A stretch of 64,000 nt of DNA from Mya arenaria. Taxonomy: Eukaryota > Mollusca > Bivalvia > Myida > Myidae. Positions within the stretch are counted from its first letter, which is position 1, and each line of letters begins with the position of its first letter. Below are positions 48,715-59,339 of this stretch, piece after piece. The notes below the pieces were generated by a model. The model made no database searches, was not told the origin of the DNA, and saw nothing but the letters and a program-made list of their open reading frames with translations. A program made the position numbers and the translations under genes. The stretch lies in NCBI RefSeq assembly GCF_026914265.1, contig NC_069124.1, forward strand, positions 70,976,402 through 71,040,401, read 5' to 3'.

Positions 48715-49632
48715 CCCTATTCAGAGCTACCGCGCTCTAGCTACCGCACTCCATTCGAAGCTACCGCACTCCATTCAGAGCTACCGCACTCCATTCAGAG
48801 CTACCGCACTCCATTCATTCAGAGCTACCGCACTCCATTCAGAGCTACCGCAATCCATTCAGATATACCGTACTCCATTCAGAGCTAACGCACTCTAGCT
48901 ACCACATTACTTTTAAAGCTACCGCACTTCATTCAGAGCTACCGCACTCTATTCAGAGCTACCGTACTCCATTCAGAGCTATCGCACTCTAGCTACCGCA
49001 CTCCTTTTAGAGCTACCGCACTCCATTTCGAGCTACCGCCCCTCATTCAGAGCTACCGCACCCCATTCAGAGCTACCGTACTCCATTCAGAGCTACCGCA
49101 TCCCATTCAGAGCTACCGCCCTTCATTGAGAGCTACCGCCCTCCATTCAGAGCTACCGCAACTTATTCAGAGCTACCGCCCTTCATTTAGAGCTACCGCA
49201 CTCCATTCAGAGCTACCACACTCCATTCAGAGCTACCGCCCTTCATTAAGAGCTAACGCACTCCATTCAGAGCTACCGCACTCCATTCAGAGCTACCGCC
49301 CTCCGTTCAGAGCTACCGCCCTCCATTCAGAGCTACCACACTCCATTCAGAGCTACCGCACTCCATTCAGAGCTACCGCCCTCCGTTCAGAGCTACCGCA
49401 CTCCATTCTGAGCTACCACACTCCATTCAGAGCGACCACACTCCATTCAGAGCTACCGCACTCCATACAGAGCTACCATACTCCATTCAGAGCTACCACA
49501 ATCCATTCAGAGCTACCGCCCTCCGTTCAGAGCTACCGCACTCCATTCGGAGCTTCCACACTCCATTCAGAGCTACCGTACCCCATTCAGAGCTACCGTA
49601 TTCCATTCAGAGCTACCGCACCCAATTCAGGA
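48715..49632. repeat. 20-bp minisatellite, about 45 copies
   Basis: The unit is AGAGCTACCGCACTCCATTC with point variation (CCGCA/CCACA/CCGCC, TCCAT/CCCAT/TCCGT). Every third unit returns to the same reading frame, so long open frames appear by chance. It lies 3' of glutaredoxin copy 3. Confidence 0.96.
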
Positions 49633-50014
49633 TATAGATAAAAAAGAAGGAAACACACTCACGCTTTTCAAACCGCCATTAACTCGGTATAAGTGCACCC
49701 ATCCGATTTGTACCCGACGACGGTGCGTTATATTAACAGGGAACATTCGACGATATGCAACGTTTATTAAAATACAAAGATGAATTGAAAGGAACAAGTT
49801 ATAAAATATAAATTCAGTGTGTATATAGATGTGTGCACATTATGTAGTGACTGTAATATACAACATAAGCCGCCAGAGACCTCATGAAAGTGGTAGAACT
49901 TATGAAAATGCCTTTGTTCGTCAATCACAAAACGCAATAAATCAATGCTTTAGAGAATTAAAGTTACACTAGGTAACGATAGAAACTAATCACTACAATG
50001 ACTGAAGATTATTT

Positions 50015-50122
50015 TCACGGACGTGGAGCATCGATCATCTTCTGCAGTGAGCCATTCTTGTGGGCTTTTGTCGTATCGTCACCACCGCCGATACACTTCC
50101 CGTTGACGAACACTTGCGGGAC
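50015..50122 (-). CDS. Glutaredoxin copy 3, exon 2
   Basis: Encodes [20 protein letters not shown], then [15 protein letters not shown] and TGA. It is nine bases longer than the copy 1 and copy 2 versions. Confidence 0.9.
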   Translation of the reverse strand, partial: VPQVFVNGKCIGGGDDTTKAHKNGSLQKMIDAPRP

Positions 50123-50987
50123 CTGACGTGAAAAAGTTATAATATAATTATAATTATACTGTTATTAATAAATAAGAGGTGGTGCTGTGGTGGTACGCGG
50201 AAGCTTAATAATGGGCAGTTTTCGGTACACAGATGCAAATGATTAAGCATTTTAAGCATTTTAAGTCATTTCCTAACTTGAGTGGTTTTCCTTAAATTTT
50301 CATGGTCAAAATAAAAGAAATATGTTTATAAGTGTTTAAACATTAAAGCATCTTTAAAAAAAAAGATAAATTCTGAAATTATGAAGTTTGAATATCATAT
50401 AACCAAATTGATATACTAAAATTAGGAAAGAGACTTTATTTAGGAAATGACTATGGACATTTAGGATGTTTTATGAATAAAAGCCATAGAATGAAAAAGG
50501 GTTAAATCCTCATGTATATTTTGATTATGTTATACTGATATTTTAATGTGATTCGTTAACATCACTGAACACTGTGTTGGTTATACCCAACTTGTTTTTA
50601 TTACTTACAATGGATTGTCTGTGAAATACAAAACAAGTATATAGTACCTTCATTATGTATATACCGCCTAAAGATAACATTCGCCGAATTAGTGTGGTGT
50701 TAATGATGATGATGGTGGTGGTGGTGGTGGTGATGATGATGATGATGATGATGATGATAATGATGATGACTTACTGTCGAGATCCTGGTTATTTTCTTAA
50801 GTTCCGCCTGTATGGCGGCACCGTCAGGGTCGTTATTGATCTCTAAAACCTCGTAGTCGTCCTTTGACAGGTTGTATGTCTTTAGTACGTCCTTCGCCAT
50901 TTTGCAGTACGGACAGGTCGACTTGGAAAAAATCACCACTTTCTTTCCGTTAATTTTCGCCGTAATCTTATCCTTAACAGCTGGCAT
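50015..50987 (-). CDS. Glutaredoxin (dithiol, CPYC), copy 3, two exons, 106 aa
   Basis: Exon 1 is 50987-50775 (71 codons) and exon 2 is 50122-50015 (35 codons plus stop), with the same phase-0 junction, GTAAGT donor and ACGTCAG acceptor as copy 1. It has STCPYC at residues 24-29, the STVPQVF cis-proline motif across the splice and GGGDDT. It differs widely from copy 1 (for example KCIGGG instead of KFIGGG, and a longer, different C-terminus ending IDAPRP), so it is an older paralogue. The extra cysteine next to the GGG motif might affect glutathione binding or add a non-active-site thiol; this is inference. A polyadenylation signal lies at 49763-49768. Confidence 0.92.
50704..50768. repeat. 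(GAT/GGT)n trinucleotide repeat at the intron start of glutaredoxin copy 3
   Basis: There are about 20 triplets of GAT and GGT on +. On the - strand they read CAT/CAC immediately after the GTAAGT donor, so intron read-through would add a run of about 20 histidines before the TAA at 50702-50700. Confidence 0.93.
50775..50987 (-). CDS. Glutaredoxin copy 3, exon 1
   Basis: Encodes residues 1-71, [20 protein letters not shown] to KKITRIST, before GTAAGT. The active site is CPYC. Confidence 0.92.
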
Positions 50988-50999
50988 TGTAAATAGTTT

Positions 51000-53206
51000 A
51001 CTTACAAATCTAACACAATTTATGAATTAATCTTTCTTTACCTTCAGTGCGTAGTCTATTGACAAATGATATCACTATATCAGAGAGAAATATAGACAAC
51101 TCAATGAATAAATTGTCCAATAGTTCAACATTCCGTACGGTTTAGAATTGTAAATATACTTTCTACGGAATAGACTGGTCACCGGAAGATTGCAAAAACT
51201 TCAATATAATTCGTAACTGTACAAGCTATTATTCTACATGTAGGGGCTCAGCAATAACTATGTTAGTAGCACTGTGATTTCAATTAAACTACACAAAAAA
51301 ATGACCATGTGAAGGTGCGCAAAAACATAGAATTCTTATCTCAAGGTCAATGTCATAAAAACGGGATTTATCAGCAATTATTCGCGTGTCTCAGTCATAA
51401 CACTTATGCCCCCAAAGGACTCGTATGTAATAGTCGCACTGACAGCCCGTCAATATGTCCGTCCGTCCGTAAATATCATGTTTCAGCGAATTTGAGCCAG
51501 GCGCGAAGCTAGGGCCAATTTCAACGTGAGAGGGGGTATTTTAAATTCGGGGCTTTTGGAATAACAAAAACTTCGACCTGTCAAAATTTCATTACGCAAC
51601 TGCGAACAGTAAGCTACGCGCCTGGTTTCGATCAAATTCACAGAATTGTAAAACAATATGGGTAGGTGTTACGTGCAAAACATCCGTGCTCTGGCTTTAA
51701 ATATTCAATTCCATAGTTATAATTCGTGTCTGAGCTGCACATTTCGAGAAAAAGTATTGGCCAAAAGTTCATTATTCCGTATACCTTTTAGATTTTTTTC
51801 CGTAATATACTGGTCACTGAATATAGCATTTAACGATAAGCTTGCTATTCAATAAAGTGGATGTTCCGCATTTAATAAACTTCTTGAAGATTCCTTTGCA
51901 AATATTTCTGTTTTTAATCTATAACGTCTGAAATCTAAAGTGTTTTGTTTTCGTTTTGTTATTTTGATAATAAGGATATTAAGAAGAAGCTAAGAAGTGA
52001 TCTAGCAAACTATTATTCAAACGTTGCTTCTAATTATAAGCGATCCATTATTTTATTTAATGGAACATAGGTTTCGACCATTACTGTAATATTGGTTTTC
52101 CTTACGTCTATCATTCCACTCATAGTCTTTTGTGCTATGATTGAACCTGAAATTTAATACTCGTACCGTACTGACAATTAAACCCTGCAAAAAACTTGGT
52201 CAATAACTTTATGTTATGAGGTTGGGATAAGGTTACCGGCTTACTATACAAACCTATATTTCACAATGCTTCACAAATATTCATTAAATCATGAATAGAC
52301 GTATACATTTAAGGTAGGTGTCCTATATATAATTAATTAATTATGTAAATTTTGGATGCCTGCCACAAGATACTTAAGTCAAATCTCTCTTAGACTCAAC
52401 CCTTTTTACCACACAACATCAACATTATTGAAAATCGTGTATGTTTTACACCTTTTAAAAGCGCATTCCATAGAGAATGTATTGATTAAAATCTTTGGTT
52501 AGGATGCCATTGAAAAAATATTATACAACATAAAATGTAATTGAGTACAACTCAATACTTTTTATGTATTACTCAAGTATAATTTTTGCTCTACGATAAC
52601 TTTTTTCGAAATATTGACATCTTCTATGAGATAATATGTTTTAACAATAGTAAAAACATACCAGATTTTTTAAACATGCTATACTTCAACGTGATAAAAT
52701 GAGTTGAGACTGAGATTGAATTTCGACTCGAGTATTTTTTGTGATACAGGGGCCTGGTGACAAGTATTATGTCGTAACCAATTGAAAAATAGTTTATGTG
52801 TAGAGAATGTTTTATCACACTTGTACTAAAACAAGTACCGAAACTAATATAACAGCCAAGCTTTTTTGATGTTGAAAGATTACACAATTGACAAGCTTAC
52901 GTCTGATTTCAGTGGAGTTAAAGAACAATAATACGTACCGAAATAACTTCATCTATAAAAAAAAATTCGGTCTTTTATTTCACATATTAGCACTCAGCAA
53001 GCAATACTCTTTGATATGTGACTAAAATAATGGGGGTGGGGTGGGGGTTCGATGCCTTGCGACCCGTTCTTAGGTTGGTATTTGAAAGAGATCGCTTGCT
53101 AATTACTAGTATTTAATGTATCACAAATGACCGAAACTAGATTACCGGTACATTTAGTGCAGTTTCTTGCTGTAAAAGAGATTTGTTCGTTAAATACCAG
53201 TGTGTA
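51000..53206. other. Glutaredoxin 5' flank, then AT-rich intergenic DNA
   Basis: 51,120-51,360 matches the 5' flank of copy 1 (23,300-23,540) and part of that of copy 2 (about 31,020-31,060), so the duplication included the promoter region. A segment at about 52,680-52,760 resembles 58,575-58,655. No other gene is seen. Confidence 0.5.
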
Positions 53207-53607
53207 TATACCACGTGATAAATAGCGTCATAAATGCTTAGTTGAAAGGCAATATTTTGCTTCATATTCAGACTTTAAACAAAGCTAACTTTACTTTTTA
53301 TTAATCATATTAAATGAAACATGGCGCAGTCTATGCCGTGTACATAGCCCTGCCTGCGGTCTTTTATATTATTAGAGTTTCATTGAGAATTTAGTTTCTT
53401 AAAACACTTCGACAAACCTTTTCACAAAACATCATCATCTAATCATCAAATCAAAAGCCAGTAATAAAACGAAGGCGGGTCTCTTTAAGCGACATAGACT
53501 GCTCTATATGTTTCATTTAAAATGGTGAAGAAAAAAGAAAAGTATCATTCGAAGCAAAATATTGCCTTCCGACGTAGTATTTGTGACGTAATTTTTCACG
53601 TGGTATA
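53207..53607. mobile_element. MITE, about 393 bp, 55-bp inverted termini, TATA/TA target duplication
   Basis: The left end CCACGTGATAAATAGCGTCA and the right end TGACGTAATTTTTCACGTGG are inverted copies, continuing through AAGGCAATATTTTGCTTC on both arms. TATA flanks both ends (53207-53210 and 53604-53607). There is no coding content. A TA-type target points to the Tc1/mariner group, as inference. Confidence 0.85.
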
Positions 53608-53697
53608 CTCTCACTGAATATATTCAGTATAGATTTCTCATATTCTTTCTAAACACATCAAACCTCTACAAACGATACCATAGAAGAATATAAGTAC

Positions 53698-53935
53698 ATG
53701 TATCTATCATGTGTTTCTGATACTGATAGAAAAATCCGAACCGAGGGCACGCGCGTAAGCCGGTAACGAGGCTTGATATTTTTTCTTGCATCTATCTAAA
53801 ATTATCAATTTGTGGAAAAATTGACGTAGAAAACGCACTTTTGTACATTTCACCAAAAAGCGCGTGCGACGTTGTTTACTGGCGTCATAAACCGCAGCAG
53901 TAATTTTAAATCACTTTTGACATCAAATAGTTCTT
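53698..53935. repeat. Foldback-type repeat, family A, copy 1
   Basis: Contains ATCATGTGTTTC, 'gagggcacgcgcgtaagccg' and 'aaaaagcgcgtgcgacgttg', shared with 57.40-57.69 kb and 58.83-59.13 kb. Here the right half of the hairpin is missing. Confidence 0.7.
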
Positions 53936-53997
53936 CTAAAAATCGCGGTTTTACTATTATTTATTGTCAATTTTAATCAAAAGTATTGCATACTAAA

Positions 53998-56938
53998 TAG
54001 AGGATATTTGTTTATTTTAGTGTAAGATTGTATTTTATTTCACGAGTGTCATAGTAAAACATATTTTCACGAGTGACGAAGCCAGGAGTGAAAATATAGT
54101 TTTTCTATGATAACGAGTGAAATTAATAGAGGATATTTGTTGAATTCAGTGTAAGATCGTATTTTATTTCACGAGTGGTCACAGAAAAAATATTTTCACG
54201 AGTGGCGTATTTTTCTGTGACCACGAATCAAAAAGTCCGAGATAAAAGTTCCTTCTTTTTTTAATAGTAAATATCATTCAAAAATGTTTGTTTTATTAAA
54301 ATTAAAAAATAAGGGCACCCTAAAAATAATGCACAACTTGATAATGACAATAAATACCTGCACGGCGTGATGCGTTGGTCCTCTATGCCGGCATCTGCCT
54401 TCATATTGTTCATTATGCTGTAGATAGAGTTGATTCCCATGGCACAGTTCCGGAACCAGCCTTTCTGCTGGCCCGTACAAATACTCAAAAGAAATAGGCT
54501 TTCAGGATCAAGAGATTCATCTGGGCGCCGGTCCCTATACACTTTGAATAAATGAACAGGATCTCGGCTGGGCTCACCCTCAGTGGCGTACGCACGAGGC
54601 TGATTTTGTCTGAAATAATTTGACATAAGTATTTGAAAAAAATAATCTGATATATATTCTCTTATTTAAAACTAAATTCACTTTTAAATGAATCAGTGTG
54701 TTTCTGAATTGCAACAATAATAACAATTATAATGCATCTCTATTTATTTCAATAATAAGACATTAGAACTGCATTTCAATATCATTTTTAACAATAAGAT
54801 ACTCGTCTTACCTAACATTTCGAGCATTTTCACCCGTCCTTGTTTTGGTTTGGCGCTCAGTTTTTAGTTCAATGAACTCGCGCCCAGTTCCAGGGTCTAA
54901 AGCCAGGTGAACGTCACCCCATCTCATGTTTCTTATTTCTGCCCCAGTCCTCATACCAAAAAATGTAGTACAAGTGTACCACATTGAATGGATTAGGGCA
55001 CGTGCACTTGCATTGCCAAGAGTGTGGGCCTGGTACATCTGCTCCAGATGGGTGTCGGTGAATGCCTCGGCTGCTCTTGGTTTGTTTCCTTTGCACATCA
55101 TTTTGAGATTGTTTTTGTTCGATTTTCAAGACAGGTCGAGCTTTAGCAAACTCAACATCATGAATGATAGATATCTTTCAGTTTTCACATCGCAGATGTC
55201 TCTCGACAGAGCTCACAAAGCTTCTAAGGCTTGTTGGCTCATACTCCTCGCATTTTGTTTTCTTACAGATAAGAGGAACTGACATAAGTGTTCATTGAGC
55301 TCATTTGGTGGAATGAATTGAATATTTCTTGAATCTCCTTTTGACAATAAAAACTCGTTAACTACTTTTATGTCGCTGTTTGTTCTTTTTAATGTGTTTT
55401 TATTAATGTTCTCGGAAAGAAATTGGTCAACATCTACGGTTTTAAACCTTACTTGCTCTAGCTCATTTTTTTCTCTGTTGTTGGTTATTTTCACTTTGTT
55501 GTTTTTGTCTGGTTTTTTTTCAGTGTTGTTGTTATCATCAATATTTTCATCATTTTGCATAATTATTTCTTCAAATTTTGTGTTTAGAAAAAGTTCTGCA
55601 TAAAAAAAAAATCAGCAAAATCCCCACCAAACGCTGATTCGGCCATTGTGCCAATGTTGATGAACAACAGACGACAACAAACATGTATATTCTACCTGTT
55701 ATATACATGTACTTTTTCAAGCCAAGGGAGGCAAATCTTACAACAGAAGGAAAAAAGTAGTCCCGAATTGTCTGCAGTGAAATGAGCAAGGGTTATCATT
55801 TCACTCGAGCCAGAGTGAAATCATCAAGTTATCAATCGCTAATATTTTTCACTCTTTCACCGGTATGCATGAAATAAAATACGATCTTACATTGAAATAA
55901 ACAAATTTCCCGTTTCTTTTATGCTTGTTTTTGGAGTTTTATTAGTTGTTTTAATTTATTTCTTAATTACCCCTTTTTTGAAAAGGGTGTTATTTACGCC
56001 GCTACCCGTGGGGAGCCCCTCACGCAAAATTATAGCTGTCAACTTTTCTATTTCCGGTTAATTGAGGGAAAGTTCTCTGCTATTCATTCTTATAGTATAT
56101 TATTCGCTCATTTTTTAGAGCAAAGCTCTAATGAACAGTAATCAATGAAGTTTTATAAGTGCGCATATGTTCAAAAAAATAACGAAAACACTTTTATTTT
56201 AAGCGAGGCAAGAATACATAACCAAATTACTACGCCGCAATTCAATGAATGAAAATTTGAAAGGTCAAATGTGTTAGCAAAACAAATGCGGATAATCGTT
56301 GGATTTAAACATTTTTCTTAGTTTTAGACTGTGTTTCATGATACATGAATATTCAGTCATCTAACTGTCAGAGACCAGTCTGTTTCGCTTGAAAATCGGT
56401 TTGTTGTTCCAGGTAAAGAGCGAATGCCACGCTAGTTTGTTGACAAATTGTGAGGCGTGGGTGGGGTAATAAATAACAGATTATCTGTAAATTGTTGTGT
56501 GAATTGTGTGAATTTTCTGGGAACTCGTTTTACGTATTATAACGTCAGACAGTTCAAAATACATTTGAACGATGATATAACATTCTTTTTATGTTCAAAC
56601 AGTTGTTTTTGTCTGTAATTTGTTTGGTATGAAAGCAAATGTTCGAACATTCAGCTTCAAAATCAAGAAAACGTTTGGAAAACAGGATAATCGGTAATAA
56701 ACGGTGAGTTGTTAATTTCCAAATGCATATTTATTTAAATGAATAAAACATTTCTTTAAATTTTAAACATTTTTTGCCAACATTTTCTGGTTCAAAGAGA
56801 AGTGTTCTGTTTTTATCAAGGGGAAGTAACTACAAAGGATTTTAAAAGTAGTTCCGAAAGTTGTTATTTTCACTCCTTATTTTATCAATTTAATATTTTC
56901 ACTGTTGTTATTTCACTGATAAAACCCCATATTTCATC
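53998..56938 (-). mobile_element. Crypton-like element with tyrosine recombinase
   Basis: A partial copy of the family palindrome (53998-54126) precedes a second start TAGAGGATATTTG at 54127. The recombinase gene lies on - between about 55,560 and 54,358, and the shared 1.05-kb tail runs to 56,938. Recognisable parts are an N-terminal region with VDQFLSENINKNTLKRTNSD (55.4 kb), GNKPRAAEAFTD, the catalytic-arginine block FGMRTGAEIRNMRWGD, then ERQTKTRTGENARNV. A spliced exon 54609-54358 follows (acceptor ATTTCAG, donor GTATTT) with DPVHLFKVYRDRRP and GWFRNCAMGINSIYSIMNNM. This is the layout of the Crypton/ZMYM-type DUF3504 recombinases. The reading frame shifts at least twice between 55.25 and 55.10 kb, so this copy is probably dead. 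Confidence 0.75.
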
Positions 56939-56944
56939 GAAAAG

Positions 56945-57130
56945 CATGAAATAATATATTTGATTGCGCTTTATCGAAATGGCGTTATTTACTTTTCATA
57001 AACCATTCAATCAAAGAAATCAGAAGTGGCGTGTTATTGCGCGTGACTCATCTTACATGGGGGTGTAAGACGGGGTTTTCCAGCACTGGTCATAGACCGG
57101 AAACACACGTCCGGTATGCAAGAAAGGTGT
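56945..57130. repeat. Foldback-type repeat, family B, copy 1
   Basis: Contains 'attgcgctttatcgaaatgg', 'tcttacatgggggtgtaaga' and 'ccggaaacacacgtccggta'. Other copies are at 58.31 and 59.16 kb. Confidence 0.7.
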
Positions 57131-57398
57131 CGCCAGGCCCCAATCTCACGGATCAATTCAAGTAAAATTATATATCCAATCTCAACTCATTTTACCTAAC
57201 AAAAGAACAATAAGATTGAAAAACTCTATTTTATCTACTTCTTTAAAAAAAAAAAAAAACGCCTTTCTTTTTCATAGAATGTGTTGATAAAAACATCATG
57301 TCAGTATATTAAAAAAAATAATTTTAGAGCAAAATATGTACTTGAGAAATTGCTAAAAAATGAGTTGTACTCAATTTATTTCTTTTGCTGTATTATAA

Positions 57399-57690
57399 GT
57401 GTCTATCATGTGTTTCCGGTACGGATAGAAAAATCCGACCCGAGGGCACGCGCGTAAGCCGGTGACGAGGCTTGCCGAGTTACCGGCAATGCAGAATGCC
57501 CGAGGGTCGGATTTTTTTATCCGGACCGGAAAAAACATGATTGATATTTTTTCTTGCATATCTAAAATTAACAATTTGTGGAAAAATGACGTCGCAAACG
57601 AACTTTTGTACATTTCACCAAAAAGCGCGTGCGACGTTGTTTACTGGCGTCATAAACCGCAGTAATTTTAAATAACTAAAAATCGCAAAT
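57399..57690. repeat. Foldback-type repeat, family A, copy 2, with complete hairpin
   Basis: ATCATGTGTTTCCGGTACGG (57408 onward) is mirrored by CCGGACCGGAAAAAACATGA, ending near 57,542. Between them, AAATCCGACCCGAGGGCA pairs with TGCCCGAGGGTCGGATTT. The arms are about 60 bp. A unique-looking tail with GCGCGTGCGACGTTGTTTAC follows. Confidence 0.8.
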
Positions 57691-57924
57691 ATTAATTGAA
57701 TAATTGAGTAGATCTAGTGTGATTAAATATTAGGTGGCAAGATGCATTTCTAAACAGATCAATATCCGAAATAAAACAGTGACATAACTAGGGAATGAAA
57801 TGTTCATTTCGAATCGATACAGCTTATGTTTAAGTTAACTGGAATCATAACCTTAGGTTTAAAATTAATCCTTCCACGTACTTTTTAAAAAGAAACTGAA
57901 AGTAAAACTGAAAGTAGCAAATCC

Positions 57925-58300
57925 TTACTCTTCACGCAATTCTTCCCATTTTGTATGGCGCCCTTGCTTTGTAACGGTAGGGCCAAGTCCCCCATACAAA
58001 AACGAGTAATTATTTACGCAGAAGTCGACTAAAGTCGACTCCTCGTCCATGCTCCAATTCGTTTGACGATCTCTTTTCATTGCCATTTGTATATCTGGTT
58101 CAATGTTGACATACGACAATATTGATAACGGAAGTGACGTTTCACTACTTTCACTTTTCGCCGAAAAGAAAACGCGGAGCACTTACGATAATTGTTACGA
58201 CAGCTTTATTGAAACGCCCGTAAAAAATATCGTAACTAAATATTTACGCCAGCGTAACTTTACGACTAAGATATCTTATTGAAACGGGGCCCTGGCATAG
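57925..58300 (-). mobile_element. Harbinger-like transposon end with Myb/SANT-like exon
   Basis: The frame 58182-57925 encodes a start followed by RDRQTNWSMDEESTLVDFCV, then a LYGGLGPTVT region and KWEEL, the pattern of the Myb/SANT-like DNA-binding proteins that accompany Harbinger transposases (also seen in NAIF1-type host proteins). It ends at a GAAGA|GTAAGG possible donor or an in-frame TAA. Just upstream on -, the terminus GGGCCCCGTTTCAATAAGAT (58292-58273) fits a transposon end. The transposase itself is not found here, so it is a remnant. Confidence 0.6.
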
Positions 58301-58301
58301 A

Positions 58302-58477
58302 TATATATTTTATTGCGCTTTATTGAAATAGCATAATGTTATTTTCATAAACCATGAAACAAGAAAAATAGGAAGTGGCGCGGTGTTGCGCGTGACTAAT
58401 CTTACATGGGGGTGTAAAATGGGGTTTTCCAGCACTGGTCACATGACCGGAAACACACGTCCGGTATGCAAGAAAAT
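58302..58477. repeat. Foldback-type repeat, family B, copy 2
   Basis: Same unit as at 56.95 kb, including 'ggggttttccagcactggtc' and 'ccggaaacacacgtccggta'. Confidence 0.7.
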
Positions 58478-58826
58478 ATTTTTCTTCCGAATCTTGAGTA
58501 ACGTTTTGAAATCAACATATCCTATGAGAAAATGTGACTTTAAGAAGTGTAAAGGCATACGATTTTTATAACATTTGATGCTATGGTGTAAAACGAGGTG
58601 AGATTGAGATTGGAGTTTGACTCAAGTATTTTTGTGATATTGGTGCCAGGCATTCCAAATTCACTTAAGTTGGCGGATGCATAAGCGTAAATGCTAAGAG
58701 TCCATACAAAACAGGTCCTTTCTATTTTATTGAAACAATTATTTGTTCACTTTCAAGAAAGAATATACTTTATCATGTCATTCAGCATTTAACACACGGT
58801 CTTTATCCTTTAACGTATATACATTA

Positions 58827-59130
58827 TTATAAGTATCTATCATGTGTTTGCGGTACGGATAAAAAATCCGACCCGAGGGCACGCGCGTAACGAGGCTTGC
58901 CGAGTTACCGGCCACGCAGCGTGCCCGAGGGTCGGATTTTTTATCCGGACCGGAAAAACATGATTGATATTTTTTCTTGCATATCTAAAATCATCAATTT
59001 GTGGAAAAATTGACGTAGAAAACGCACTTTTGTACATTTCACCAAAAGCGCGTGCGACGTTGTTTACTGGCGTCATAAAGCGCAGTAATTTTAAATCACT
59101 AAAAATCGCGTTTTTTACGATTATTTATTT
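58827..59130. repeat. Foldback-type repeat, family A, copy 3
   Basis: ATCATGTGTTTGCGGTACGG pairs with CCGGACCGGAAAAACATGAT, enclosing ATCCGACCCGAGGGCACG and GTGCCCGAGGGTCGGAT. The same tail as copy 2 follows (GCGCGTGCGACGTTG). Confidence 0.8.
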
Positions 59131-59159
59131 TCAATTTTAATTAAAAGTCTTGCATACAT

Positions 59160-59335
59160 ATATATTATTGATAGTGCTTTATTGAAATGGCATAATATAC
59201 TTTTCATAAACTATACAATAAAATAAATAAGAAGTGGCGCGTTGTTACGCGTGAGTCATCTTACATGGGGGTATAAGATGGGTTTTTCCAGCACTGGTCA
59301 CATGACCGGAAACACATGTCCGGTATGCAAGAAAA
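59160..59335. repeat. Foldback-type repeat, family B, copy 3
   Basis: Matches the other B copies ('tgctttattgaaatggcata', 'ccagcactggtcacatgacc'). Confidence 0.7.
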
Positions 59336-59339
59336 CAAC

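Noticed and set aside
48632-49641. Open frames of 88 and 171 codons over the 20-bp array
   Set aside because: Three 20-bp units make 60 nt, so stops are absent by chance; the peptides are pure repeat translation.
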